Source of the DNA: Brachybacterium timonense
GTDB lineage: Bacteria; Actinomycetota; Actinomycetes; Actinomycetales; Dermabacteraceae
Assembly (NCBI RefSeq): GCF_900258505.1
Contig: NZ_LT984895.1
Span: 2,008,928 to 2,072,927, forward strand
DNA length: 64,000 bases
Direction: 5' to 3'
Below the pieces are notes generated by a model. It saw only the letters and a list, made by a program, of their open reading frames with translations. It ran no database searches and was not told the DNA's origin. Each line of letters opens with the position of its first letter. Within the stretch, counting starts at the first letter, position 1. Below, piece by piece: positions 8,994 to 18,656 of this stretch. The position numbers and the translations under genes were made by a program.

Positions 8994-9545
8994 ATGCAGC
9001 GAACACTCGTATGGTCCGGCACCCGCCCGGCGGCGCGCGCAAACGTTCCCGCGGGAACGCGTCTGCGGCACATGGTGGAGTCAGATGCACGCGCCGTCGG
9101 CACACTCTATTTCCAGTGCCTTCCGCCTGATGAGCAGGACAGTCTTGAGGACGCGATCGCCGATGTGCACGCCGCGTTGCGCGGGGAGTACGGGAGTCCC
9201 TTCACTGACGGAATGCTCGTGGTCGAAGCGCTTCCTGACCCGGGCACAGCTCATGGCCGGGCAGGCGATCACGCAACGGTAGACGTCGGCGCGATTCGTG
9301 CCGCAGTGCTCACCGTCAATGGCCCACCGTGGCCCGATGTACGGGACCACCTGTTCATCATCGACCTGTTCACGGCGCCCGATGCTCGCCGTCAAGGCCT
9401 TGCACGCGCCCTGGTGAACACCGTCATCACGCATGCGATCCACGCGCTGCCCGGACGCACGATCGGACTGAGGGTCGAGGACACGAACACCGCCGCTATG
9501 TCGCTGTACACCGCACTCGGCTTCACCGAACACACGACGAGATAG
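8994..9545 (+). CDS. GNAT family N-acetyltransferase
   Basis: A 183-residue protein with the GNAT acetyl-CoA motif A at FTAPDARRQGLARALVN (R/Q-x-x-G-x-A form) and motif B at RVEDTNTAAMSLYTALGFTEH near the C-terminus. The substrate cannot be predicted. Residues around 20 contain NVPAGT, encoded by a copy of the dispersed palindrome GTTCCCGCGGGAAC; this short N-terminal segment precedes the GNAT fold proper. No clear ribosome site precedes ATG 8994; GTG 8979 is an in-frame alternative. The gene is convergent with cimA. Confidence 0.8.
   Translation: MQRTLVWSGTRPAARANVPAGTRLRHMVESDARAVGTLYFQCLPPDEQDSLEDAIADVHAALRGEYGSPFTDGMLVVEALPDPGTAHGRAGDHATVDVGAIRAAVLTVNGPPWPDVRDHLFIIDLFTAPDARRQGLARALVNTVITHAIHALPGRTIGLRVEDTNTAAMSLYTALGFTEHTTR
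9044..9059. repeat. dispersed palindrome copy 1, inside the GNAT gene
   Basis: Perfect 16-bp palindrome CGTTCCCGCGGGAACG. Read in the gene's frame it encodes N-V-P-A-G-T. Other copies lie at 31836, 31897, 52320 and 52377. Confidence 0.7.
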
Positions 9546-9774
9546 ACCCCACGTCACGGAGCTATGCTCCTCGTCGGTCGCCCCACGCTCAACTGGAGCG
9601 GCAGCTCATGGGCCATCCTGTAGACGTTCTCTCCGTCCCATACGTCGAAACCTCCAGCGGATAGCGGCGTCGCGACATCATCGCGCGTGGCCGCACCTCA
9701 CGGCTCCGCGGTCACGGGCAGGTCCAGGTCCTGGCCGGTTGCAACGTGCAGGATGAACACGCCTCCGCTGGTAC

Positions 9775-9790
9775 ACGGGCAGATGCCCGT
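9775..9790 (-). terminator. hairpin directly after cimA
   Basis: ACGGGCA-GA-TGCCCGT is a perfect inverted repeat with 7-bp arms starting 2 nt after the cimA stop. There is no T tract, as is common for terminators in high-GC actinobacteria. It also lies at the end of the convergent GNAT region. Confidence 0.5.
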
Positions 9791-9791
9791 C

Positions 9792-11483
9792 TCACACGCC
9801 CAAGGCGAACAGCCCGTAGTTGTAGGCGTCGAAGATCGCCTCCCAGGACGCCTCGATCACGTTCGCACCCACGCCGACGGTAGCGAAGGTGCGCCCAGGA
9901 ATCTGCGTGGTGACCAGGACGCGCGTGGTCGCATCCGTACCACGCTGGGAGTCCAGGATGCGCACCTTGAAGTCGATCAGCTCGAAGTCGGCAACCTGCG
10001 GATAGCGGGTGAGCAGTGCATCGCGCAGCGCGTTGTCCAGGGCATGCACAGGTCCGTTGCCCTCGGCGATGGTGACCTCTTTGCTCCGGCCGACGGCCGC
10101 AATGCCTTCCGCGACGGAGCGTGCGCTCTGTTCAGGCTCATCTGACGGGGCGTCATCCAGCAGGCGCACCACGGCCTCGGTTTCGAGTGTGCCGTCGGAC
10201 AGCTGGTGGGTGCCGGTGCGCCAGGAATGCACCTTGGCGTACGACGGCACGCGACCCATCGCTTCCAGCAGCAACATCTCGAACGACGCATCCGCCGCTT
10301 CGTAGCTGTATCCGGCTGCTTCGCGGCCCTTCACCGTCGCGGCGAGCCGCCCCAGCAGTTCCTGATCGCCGGACAGATCAAAGCCCAGCTCACGGCCCTT
10401 CAGCTCGATCGACGCGCGCCCGGCCATGTCCGAGATGATCATGCGCATGTCATTGCCCACCAGCCGCGGATCGGTGTGCTGGTAGAGGTCCGGATCGACA
10501 CGCAACGCGGAAGCATGCAGACCTGCCTTATGGGCGAAGGCGCTGGCTCCCACATACGGGGTGCGGGCAGGCGCCGGCTGGTTCACGATCTCGCCGATGG
10601 CATGGGCGATACGTGTGGCGTCGGCCAGCTGCTCCTCCCGCAGCAGCGGCATGCCCAGCTTCAACTGCAGGTTCGCCGCCACCGCGATGAGGTCGACGTT
10701 CCCGGTGCGTTCCCCGTAGCCGTTCACGCAGCCCTGCACATGGTCAGCACCCGCGCGCACCGCAGCGATCGTGTTCGCGATCGCGCAGCCGGTGTCGTTG
10801 TGCGCGTGCATGCCGACCCTCACCGACGGCTCCCCCGCTGCTGTCAGCCGCCCCTGCAGGTCCTCCACGATCTCTGTGACCTGGAACGGCAGCATGCCGC
10901 CGTTGGTGTCGCACAGCACCACCGCCGCTGCTCCGGCGCGGTGCGCCGCAAGCACAACCTGCGCGGTGTAGTCGGGATCTGTGCGGAAACCATCGAAGAA
11001 ATGCTCAGCGTCAACGAAGACCTCGCGGCCGGCGGCCACGAGATGCGCAACGGTCTCGTGCACCATCGCGAGGTTCTCCTCGGGGGTGGTGCGCAACGCG
11101 TCGGTGACGTGTCGCCGATGCGATTTCGCGACCACTGTGATGGTCGGAGCCTGAGAGTCGAGCAGCGCCTGAACCTGCGGGTCCTCGTCAACGGCCATCT
11201 TCGCGCGACGGGTGGCTCCGAACGCCGCCAGACGCGCGTTCTTCAGCTCCAGCGCACCAGCCGCGGCCCGGCGGAAGAACTCGGTGTCCTTCGGCACGGC
11301 GCCCGGCCAGCCGCCTTCGATATAGGTGACGCCCAGCTCGTCCAGGCGTGCAGCCACCGCCAGTTCGTCCTCGACAGACAGCGTGAGCCCCTCCTGCTGC
11401 GAGCCGTCGCGCAGGGTGGTGTCGTACAGGTGAAAGCCGTCGATCCGCGGCGGCGCTGTCATGGGCTGAGCGTTGCTGGTCAT
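9792..11483 (-). CDS. cimA: citramalate synthase
   Basis: A 563-residue HMGL-like/LeuA-family enzyme. The N-terminal TIM barrel begins with LYDTTLRDGSQQEG (catalytic Arg and metal-binding Asp). GGWPGAVPKDTEFF, AEHFFDGF and the metal-binding HAHNDTGCAIAN segment follow. The C-terminal part (about 430-563) is the LeuA allosteric domain, with HALDNALRDAL and DFKVRIL. The EGGWPG and DAEHFFDGF segments and this length fit the citramalate synthase branch rather than 2-isopropylmalate synthase. It condenses pyruvate with acetyl-CoA and feeds isoleucine synthesis via 2-oxobutyrate without threonine. The start ATG 11483 has GGAGAG upstream. It is last in the serA-leuB-ilvE-cimA row, 13 nt after ilvE. 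Confidence 0.92.
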   Translation of the reverse strand: MTSNAQPMTAPPRIDGFHLYDTTLRDGSQQEGLTLSVEDELAVAARLDELGVTYIEGGWPGAVPKDTEFFRRAAAGALELKNARLAAFGATRRAKMAVDEDPQVQALLDSQAPTITVVAKSHRRHVTDALRTTPEENLAMVHETVAHLVAAGREVFVDAEHFFDGFRTDPDYTAQVVLAAHRAGAAAVVLCDTNGGMLPFQVTEIVEDLQGRLTAAGEPSVRVGMHAHNDTGCAIANTIAAVRAGADHVQGCVNGYGERTGNVDLIAVAANLQLKLGMPLLREEQLADATRIAHAIGEIVNQPAPARTPYVGASAFAHKAGLHASALRVDPDLYQHTDPRLVGNDMRMIISDMAGRASIELKGRELGFDLSGDQELLGRLAATVKGREAAGYSYEAADASFEMLLLEAMGRVPSYAKVHSWRTGTHQLSDGTLETEAVVRLLDDAPSDEPEQSARSVAEGIAAVGRSKEVTIAEGNGPVHALDNALRDALLTRYPQVADFELIDFKVRILDSQRGTDATTRVLVTTQIPGRTFATVGVGANVIEASWEAIFDAYNYGLFALGV

Positions 11484-11496
11484 CTGCTCTCCATGC

Positions 11497-12588
11497 TCAC
11501 ACGAGTCGGGTCATCCAGCCGTACCGGTCCTCGAGGCGGCCGTACTGGATACCGGTGAGCTCTTCGCGCAGCGACAGCGTGGTCTCTCCTGATCCGCCGT
11601 CACCCACACGAACCGAGCCGTGTCGATCGCGGAATTCACCGATCGGGTTGATCACGGCAGCGGTACCGCAGGCGAACATCTCCGTGATGCGTCCGGCGCG
11701 CAGGTCCTCGCACACGCGGTCATAGGCCAGCCGCTCCTCGACGGGTGTGAGACCGCGATCCTCGGCGAGCTGCAGGATGGATGCGCGCGTGACCCCCTCG
11801 AGGATCGACCCGGTCAGCTGGGGCGTGAGAATGCGCTGGTCCTCAGTGATCGCGAAGACGTTCATACCCGACAGTTCATCGATAAAGGTGTGGGTTTCCG
11901 AGTCGAGGAACATGACCTCATCGGCGCCCTGCTCGCCCGCCTCGTACTTCGCCAGCAGCGAGGAGGCATAGTTGCCGCCGCACTTCGCCGAACCTGTGCC
12001 ACCAGCGCCCGCGCGGGCGAACGCGTCGGTCACCCAGACCACCAGCGGCTGCACCCCGCGCGGGAAGTAGGCGCCTGCCGGGGATGCGATCACCAGGTAG
12101 TCAACGGCATGGGAGGCGCGCACGCCCAAGAACGGCTCCGAGGCGTACATGAAGGGACGCAGATACAGGCTGGTCTCCCCCGTCGGCGCAGGAACCCACG
12201 GTTCGTCCGCACGCACGAGCGCTGTGATCGAGGCGAGGAAGTCCTCAACAGGCAACTCGGGCAGCGCCAGACGGGCAGCTGAGCGCTGCATGCGACGGGC
12301 GTTCTGCTCGGGGCGGAAGGTCCATACGCTGCCGTCGTCGTGCCGGAATGCCTTCATCCCTTCGAAGATTTCCTGCCCATAGTGGAGCACGGCCGACGCG
12401 GGGGACAGTGTGATCGGACCGAACGGGACGATCTCATCCTCGCTCCAGCCACTGGCCTCGCTCCACCGGGCATGCGCCATGAAGTCCGTGAAGTGCGTTC
12501 CGAAGCCAGGGTCGGCAAGAATCGCGGCGCGCTCCGCGTCGCCGATGCGGCGGGAGGTATCGGACTGCGGGAAGGTGAGCGCACTCAT
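11497..12588 (-). CDS. ilvE: branched-chain amino acid aminotransferase
   Basis: A 363-residue class IV PLP aminotransferase. LHYGQEIFEGMKAFR, RMQRSAARLALPELP and the catalytic lysine segment GTGSAKCGGNYASSL are those of the actinobacterial IlvE group; ELSGMNVFAIT follows. It interconverts 2-oxo acids and Leu/Ile/Val in the cytoplasm, the last step of the pathway served by its neighbours. ATG 12588 is preceded by AGGAG; the frame remains open upstream but lacks a better start. It lies between leuB (76 nt) and cimA (13 nt). Confidence 0.95.
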   Translation of the reverse strand: MSALTFPQSDTSRRIGDAERAAILADPGFGTHFTDFMAHARWSEASGWSEDEIVPFGPITLSPASAVLHYGQEIFEGMKAFRHDDGSVWTFRPEQNARRMQRSAARLALPELPVEDFLASITALVRADEPWVPAPTGETSLYLRPFMYASEPFLGVRASHAVDYLVIASPAGAYFPRGVQPLVVWVTDAFARAGAGGTGSAKCGGNYASSLLAKYEAGEQGADEVMFLDSETHTFIDELSGMNVFAITEDQRILTPQLTGSILEGVTRASILQLAEDRGLTPVEERLAYDRVCEDLRAGRITEMFACGTAAVINPIGEFRDRHGSVRVGDGGSGETTLSLREELTGIQYGRLEDRYGWMTRLV

Positions 12589-12627
12589 CACAGGTCTCCT
12601 CATACGGGGGTGTACAGGCAGAATACG

Positions 12628-12647
12628 CCGACGTGGTTCCACGTCGG
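12628..12647 (-). terminator. hairpin between leuB and ilvE
   Basis: CCGACGTGG-TT-CCACGTCGG has perfect 9-bp arms, 18 nt after the leuB stop and 40 nt before ilvE. It may be a partial terminator or an operator for ilvE-cimA; the sequence does not decide. Confidence 0.4.
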
Positions 12648-12664
12648 GATGAGCCGGGCGGCGT

Positions 12665-13711
12665 TCAGCCGCCCTGAACCGCAGCTACCAGTGCGTCGCC
12701 GATCTCGCGGGTCGAGCGGGCACCTGCCGCGGCGCGTGAGGACAGATCTGCATCGACCGCGCCTCGCACCCGAGCTGCCGCCTGATCGTGCCCCAGGTGC
12801 TCGAGCAGCAGCGCCACCGACAGCACAGCTGCGGTCGGGTCAGCTTTCCCCTGCCCGGCGATGTCAGGCGCAGAGCCGTGAACGGGCTCGAACATTGACG
12901 GGAAATCGCCCGTGGGGTTGATGTTGCCGCTTGCTGCGATGCCGATGCCGCCGCCGATCGCGCCGGCGAGGTCGGTGAGGATGTCACCGAACAGGTTGTC
13001 TGTGACGATCACATCGAAGCGTCCCGGGTCGGTGACCATGTAGATCGTGGCGGCGTCGACGTGCGCGTAGTCCACCGTGACCTCGGGGAACTCCTGCCCC
13101 ACCTGCTCGACGATGCGACGCCACAACGCGCCTGCGTGTACGAGGACGTTGTGCTTGTGCACGAGTGTGAGACGCCGACGGCGACGCATGGCCTGGTCGA
13201 AGGCGTAGCGCACCACCCGTTCGACACCCACAGCAGTGTTCAGCGACACCTCGGTAGCGACCTCAAGCTCCGTGCCGGTGCGCATGGAGCCGCCGTTGCC
13301 CACGTACAAGCCTTCCGTCCCTTCGCGCACCACCACGAAGTCGATCTCTCCGGGATCGGTCAGCGGCGAGCGCAGACCGGGGGCGAGCCGCGTGGGGCGC
13401 AGGTTCACGAAATGGTCGAAAGCAAAGCGTAGGCGCAGCAGCAGGCCGCGTTCGAGGACACCGGACGGGACGTCGGGGTCACCCACGGCACCCAGCAGGA
13501 TCGCGTCGTGCTCCCGGAGCGCGTCGAGGTCGGCATCGGTGAGCGTCTCACCGGTTCGGTGCCACCGGCCGGCTCCCAGGTCGAAGTCCGTGGCATCAAT
13601 GTCGACCCCCTCCGGGGACACGGCGGCGCGCAGAACGCGTAGCGCTTCGGGCACGACTTCGTGGCCGATGCCGTCGCCTTCGATGACGGCTAGGCGGATG
13701 GTGGTGGCCAT
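12665..13711 (-). CDS. leuB: 3-isopropylmalate dehydrogenase
   Basis: A 348-residue isocitrate/isopropylmalate dehydrogenase family member. It opens with [20 protein letters not shown]; the substrate-binding [15 protein letters not shown] segment, the metal-binding region [20 protein letters not shown] and [17 protein letters not shown] follow. It oxidises and decarboxylates 3-isopropylmalate in leucine synthesis and, with CimA, would also serve 3-methylmalate oxidation. ATG 13711 has GAGGAG 6 nt upstream; a TTG two codons earlier is less likely. It lies 34 nt after serA. leuA and leuCD are not in the window. Confidence 0.95.
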   Translation of the reverse strand: MATTIRLAVIEGDGIGHEVVPEALRVLRAAVSPEGVDIDATDFDLGAGRWHRTGETLTDADLDALREHDAILLGAVGDPDVPSGVLERGLLLRLRFAFDHFVNLRPTRLAPGLRSPLTDPGEIDFVVVREGTEGLYVGNGGSMRTGTELEVATEVSLNTAVGVERVVRYAFDQAMRRRRRLTLVHKHNVLVHAGALWRRIVEQVGQEFPEVTVDYAHVDAATIYMVTDPGRFDVIVTDNLFGDILTDLAGAIGGGIGIAASGNINPTGDFPSMFEPVHGSAPDIAGQGKADPTAAVLSVALLLEHLGHDQAAARVRGAVDADLSSRAAAGARSTREIGDALVAAVQGG

Positions 13712-13745
13712 GTGCAACTCCTCTGGGATGCCTCAGTGGAATGTC

Positions 13746-15347
13746 TCAGTACTCGATATCGACCGTTGCCGCGTCGGCGCCGACCTCGGAGCCGATGCGT
13801 TCGGCGAGCGCCCGCTCGACGCTCTGGTCCAGGTTCAGGACCACCAGGGCCATGGCCCCAGCGGCGGATCCGGCGCGGGATACCTGCATGCCGGCGATGT
13901 TGATGCTCTGCTCGCCGAGCATGCCGGCGAAGCGGCCGATCATTCCGGGGCGATCCTCATAGCTGAGGATCAGCAGGTGGTCGCTGAACGGGGTGTCCAT
14001 CGCGTGGGTGTTGATCTCGACGAGCTTGTGCGCCTGCTCGACACCGGACAGGGTGCCGCTGACGCTCACGCGTTCGCCGTCACGCAGGGTGCCGCGCACC
14101 TGAATGACATTGCGGAAGCGCTCCTGCGATTCGTCAGTCAGCAGCCGCACCTCGATGCCCCGCTGCTCGGCGAGCACGGGAGCGTTCACGTAGCTGACCT
14201 GTTCGCTCACGACGCCGCGGAACATGCCACGCAGGGCTGAGAGTTTAAGGGCGGTGACGTCGTGGGCGGCGATCTCGCCTTGCACCACGATCTCCACGAG
14301 CTCCGGGGCGGATCCGGCGAGGGCGATGAACAGCTGGCCCAGGCGGTCGGCTAGCTCGACACCGGGGCGGACAAGATCATTGAGCGCGCCACCGGAGACG
14401 TTCACGGCGTCGGGCACGATCTCGCCCGCGAGAGCGAGGCGCACCGAGCGGGCGACGGCCACGCCGGCCTTCTCCTGCGCCTCGTGGGTGGAAGCGCCCA
14501 GGTGCGGCGTCAGGGTCACGTTCTCGAGCTCGAGCAGTTTCGCCGCGGTGGGCGATCCGGCGGGCGGCTCAGCGGAGTAGACGTCGAGGGCGGCGCCTGC
14601 GATGCGCTTCTGCGTCAGAGCGTCGTAGAGGGCCTGTTCGTCAATGAGGCCGCCGCGCGCCGCGTTGACCACGTGTAGCGATGGCTTCGCCAGTGCGAAT
14701 TCCTCCGCGCCGATCAGGCCGATCGTCTCGGGGGTGCGAGGCATGTGCACGGCGAGGACGTCGGCCTCCCGCATAAGGTCAGGAAGAGTCACCACGCGTG
14801 TATCGAGTTCGGCGGCGCGGGTGTGGTTGACGTAGGGGTCGTAGGCCAGCAGGTGCACGCCGAAGGGTCGGAGCCGTTCGGCGACGAGCTGGCCGATGCG
14901 GCCGAACCCGACGATGCCGACGGTTTTGTCCAACAGTTCCGTGCCGGTGAGCTGCTTTCGTTCCCACCGCCCGGCTTTCACCGACGCATCGGCGCGGCCG
15001 ATGTTGCGCAGCGACGCGAGGATCAGAGCGATGGCGAGCTCTGCAGCGGAGACGATGTTCGAGGTCGGGGCGTTGATCACCATGACACCTGCGGCGGTGG
15101 CGGCATCGACGTCAACATTGTCGAGGCCCACGCCGGCGCGAGCCACGATCCGTAGACGACCGGTGCGCAGCACCTCCTCGTCCACGCGGGTGGCCGAACG
15201 GATCAGGAGTGCGTCGGCCTCACGGACCGCGTCGAGCAGTGCGGGTCGGTCGGTGCCGTCGACGCGGCGCACATCGACGTCCGAACCGAGAGTGTCGATG
15301 GTCGCAGGAGAGAGCTCTTCGGCGATGAGCACGATAGGGCGGGCCAC
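13746..15347 (-). CDS. serA: D-3-phosphoglycerate dehydrogenase
   Basis: A 533-residue, type I (long) enzyme. The N-terminal substrate/NAD region has VARAGVGLDNVD and the Rossmann motif GFGRIGQLVAERL; catalytic residues sit in NAARGGLID (Arg) and LTPHLGASTHEAQ (His). An intervening domain (about 320-450) and a C-terminal ACT domain (YEDRPGMIGRFAGMLGE) follow, as in the serine-inhibited mycobacterial enzyme. It starts serine synthesis. The start is GTG 15347 with AAGG 9 nt upstream. It is the first gene of the serA-leuB-ilvE-cimA row, a usual actinobacterial order. Confidence 0.95.
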   Translation of the reverse strand: MARPIVLIAEELSPATIDTLGSDVDVRRVDGTDRPALLDAVREADALLIRSATRVDEEVLRTGRLRIVARAGVGLDNVDVDAATAAGVMVINAPTSNIVSAAELAIALILASLRNIGRADASVKAGRWERKQLTGTELLDKTVGIVGFGRIGQLVAERLRPFGVHLLAYDPYVNHTRAAELDTRVVTLPDLMREADVLAVHMPRTPETIGLIGAEEFALAKPSLHVVNAARGGLIDEQALYDALTQKRIAGAALDVYSAEPPAGSPTAAKLLELENVTLTPHLGASTHEAQEKAGVAVARSVRLALAGEIVPDAVNVSGGALNDLVRPGVELADRLGQLFIALAGSAPELVEIVVQGEIAAHDVTALKLSALRGMFRGVVSEQVSYVNAPVLAEQRGIEVRLLTDESQERFRNVIQVRGTLRDGERVSVSGTLSGVEQAHKLVEINTHAMDTPFSDHLLILSYEDRPGMIGRFAGMLGEQSINIAGMQVSRAGSAAGAMALVVLNLDQSVERALAERIGSEVGADAATVDIEY

Positions 15348-15449
15348 GGGAGCACCTTCCGCAGGGGATAGAGACGGCGCTCAGCCTACCGAGCCGTCCG
15401 TATAGCGGGCGCAGGGTTCGCAATCCGAGACGCCCGCCCTGGCTCAGGG

Positions 15450-16817
15450 TCAGGCCGAGACGTGGATCCCGGCCACGAGCTGGTGCACGATCTGCGCGGC
15501 CGTGTCATTCGGCTGCTGGAAGAGCTGCAGTCTCCAGGACTCCTCACCGCGATGGATCCGCACAATGATGCGGCTCGTATCGCTCTCCTCATCCCGGTCG
15601 ATCAGGGCAAGCACCAGATCGACGCCGGGTACCTCGAAGCGAGCGACCACGTCAGCGGTCGGCACCGAGTACGGGGTCGGCGGCGGCAGCAGGACGTGCG
15701 TGAACGTCGCGGCGCGCTGGTCCCGTGTGCCGCTTCCCCAGAGCCACGCGTGTTCGATCTGCTGTGCCTGGCCCAGGTCATCCGGCACCCGCACACTGAG
15801 CCCGGCGAGCTCCTGCGTACCCCAGGCTTCCGGGGCCTTCGCGGCAAGCTCGACGGCCGGAATCTGCGCTGGGTCCTCGACGTACACGGGAACGCCGGCG
15901 CTGACTGCACAGGCAAGCAGGATGCGTCCTTGATCAGGACCCTCGCCAACGCCGAGGCAGAGCTGAGCCTCCCGTTCGAGCCAGGTGTCGCCCAGCTGCT
16001 CGCTGTGCACACTGATCACACCGCGGACCGCGGCCGTGAGCAGCGTTCCCTTAACCTGTCCCGAGCGCGCGGGCTCGACATGGAGGGCATGCTCGAGCAG
16101 GTGGATGCGGGGGTGGCCATCGGTGTACGCGGTGGGCTCGAAGCCGTAGAACTCGGGCGCGCCATCCTCGCCGATACCCGTGCCGTTGAGGGGGATGTCC
16201 TCGAAGACCTGGTCCCACGAGTGTGGGTCCACACCGTCCAGGGCGAGGTCCTGCACAAGCTCCGGGGAGACCTCTCCGGAGCGTGCATTGTCCTCCTCTA
16301 GCGCGAGTGGGCTGTCCAGGATCGTGGCAATGGTGCTTGCGAGCACGCCGAGAGCGGCAGGGGCTGCCTCGCGACCAGCGTCCGAGACATCCTGCGCCAC
16401 AACGGGTTGCGTGGTGGCGAGCTCGCCATCGGGGGGAAAAACGGGGACGAACCAGGTGCCGTAGCGGTCCTCACGCTTGCGCTCGCCAACCATCGGACTG
16501 TAGCGCTTATCGGCAGCTGCGACGTCGAGGGAAACAGCGTCGAGATCGAGTGGTTTCGTCCAGTCGTCTGCGGTGATCGGCGAGGTCGCGCCCTCCCCCG
16601 CACTGTCGGCCCCACCTGCATCGGAGGAGCGGCCAGAACCATCGGACGTGTCGTCCTGGTCAGTACCACCCCCGCCAGGCAGACCCGGCAGAGCGCTGCA
16701 GGCGGCAAGAACGCCAACGGTAGAGAGCGAGACGCCGCCCAGCAACGACCGACGGGTGAGGTCGGTGCGCTGCGGGGCGGCGTTCGGATCTGACGATCGT
16801 GGTGTGGGCGTAGTCAC
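15450..16817 (-). CDS. secreted lipoprotein of unknown function
   Basis: A 455-residue protein. The N-terminus has a twin-arginine-like TRRSLLGG (21-28), a short hydrophobic stretch and a lipobox VLAAC (Cys at about 40), so it is probably exported and lipid-anchored. A Ser/Gly/Asp-rich linker (41-85) follows. The globular part has no recognised family; it contains WDQVFEDIPLNGTG, LLACAVSAGVPVYVEDP and VRIHRGEESWRLQLF. It is inserted between ilvC and serA, both biosynthetic, but nothing ties it to that pathway. It has its own promoter-like hexamer TACGAT 6 nt before the GTG start, so it is probably transcribed separately. No ribosome site is seen. Confidence 0.75.
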   Translation of the reverse strand: MTTPTPRSSDPNAAPQRTDLTRRSLLGGVSLSTVGVLAACSALPGLPGGGGTDQDDTSDGSGRSSDAGGADSAGEGATSPITADDWTKPLDLDAVSLDVAAADKRYSPMVGERKREDRYGTWFVPVFPPDGELATTQPVVAQDVSDAGREAAPAALGVLASTIATILDSPLALEEDNARSGEVSPELVQDLALDGVDPHSWDQVFEDIPLNGTGIGEDGAPEFYGFEPTAYTDGHPRIHLLEHALHVEPARSGQVKGTLLTAAVRGVISVHSEQLGDTWLEREAQLCLGVGEGPDQGRILLACAVSAGVPVYVEDPAQIPAVELAAKAPEAWGTQELAGLSVRVPDDLGQAQQIEHAWLWGSGTRDQRAATFTHVLLPPPTPYSVPTADVVARFEVPGVDLVLALIDRDEESDTSRIIVRIHRGEESWRLQLFQQPNDTAAQIVHQLVAGIHVSA

Positions 16818-16823
16818 CGCGGC

Positions 16824-16829
16824 ATCGTA
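16824..16829 (-). promoter_or_regulatory. -10-like hexamer for the lipoprotein gene
   Basis: TACGAT, then 6 nt (GCCGCG), then GTG 16817. No Shine-Dalgarno site and no clear -35 are visible; the arrangement suggests a leaderless message. Confidence 0.45.
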
Positions 16830-16883
16830 GCAATCACCATGGACAACTGCTCAGGAATGCGGCGCATACGCGCACCCTGTAGG

Positions 16884-18074
<1,191 letters not shown>

Positions 18075-18091
18075 TCATGCAGACGGCGAGC

Positions 18092-18655
18092 TCACGACTC
18101 ACGCGGTTCGTCACCGCGCAGCAACGAGCGATCTGCGATCGTCGTACCGCCGCGGCCGATCGCCACGGCACCGGACTTCACGATCTCACGCACGCCGAAC
18201 TCCTCCAGCATGGCCAGCAACGCCGTCAGCTTGTCCTGCGTACCGGTGGCCTCAATGGTGACTGCCTCCGCCGAGGCATCCACGACCTTCGCGCGGAACA
18301 TCTGCACCACCTCGAGGACCGAGGTGCGGGTGGTGTTGTCCGCGGTGACCTTCACCAGCATCAGCTCGCGCTGCACTGTGCGCCTCGGCTCCAGCTGCAC
18401 GATCTTCAGCACGTTCACGAGCTTGTTGAGCTGCTTGGTGATCTGTTCAAGCGGCTGCTGAGCAACATCCACCACGACGGTGATCCGGGAGATCTCCGCA
18501 TGTTCGGTGGGGCTCACAGCGAGGGAGTGGATGTTGTAACCGCGGCGGGCGAACAGCGCCGTCACGCGGGTGAGAATGCCGGGCTTGTTCTCGACGAGCA
18601 CGGACAGGGTCTGTGTGTTTTCGGGCATCGCCGAATCGGACACATGGGCGTTCAT
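18092..18655 (-). CDS. ilvN: acetolactate synthase, regulatory subunit
   Basis: A 187-residue small subunit. The N-terminal ACT domain reads LSVLVENKPGILTRVTALFARRGYNIHSLAVSPTE, with the valine-binding glycine-rich turn; a second ACT-like C-terminal domain ends GAVAIGRGG. It binds IlvB and confers valine feedback inhibition. The ATG lies 1 nt after the ilvB stop (TGA-T-ATG), so translation is coupled. The N-terminus has about 17 extra residues before the ACT domain; ATG at residue 10 is an alternative start. Confidence 0.95.
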   Translation of the reverse strand: MNAHVSDSAMPENTQTLSVLVENKPGILTRVTALFARRGYNIHSLAVSPTEHAEISRITVVVDVAQQPLEQITKQLNKLVNVLKIVQLEPRRTVQRELMLVKVTADNTTRTSVLEVVQMFRAKVVDASAEAVTIEATGTQDKLTALLAMLEEFGVREIVKSGAVAIGRGGTTIADRSLLRGDEPRES

Positions 18656-18656
18656 A

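Noticed and set aside
9609-9664. An 18-codon ORF (MGHPVDVLSVPYVETSSG) in the gap after the GNAT gene
   Set aside because: A weak ribosome site exists, but there is no other support; too short to call.
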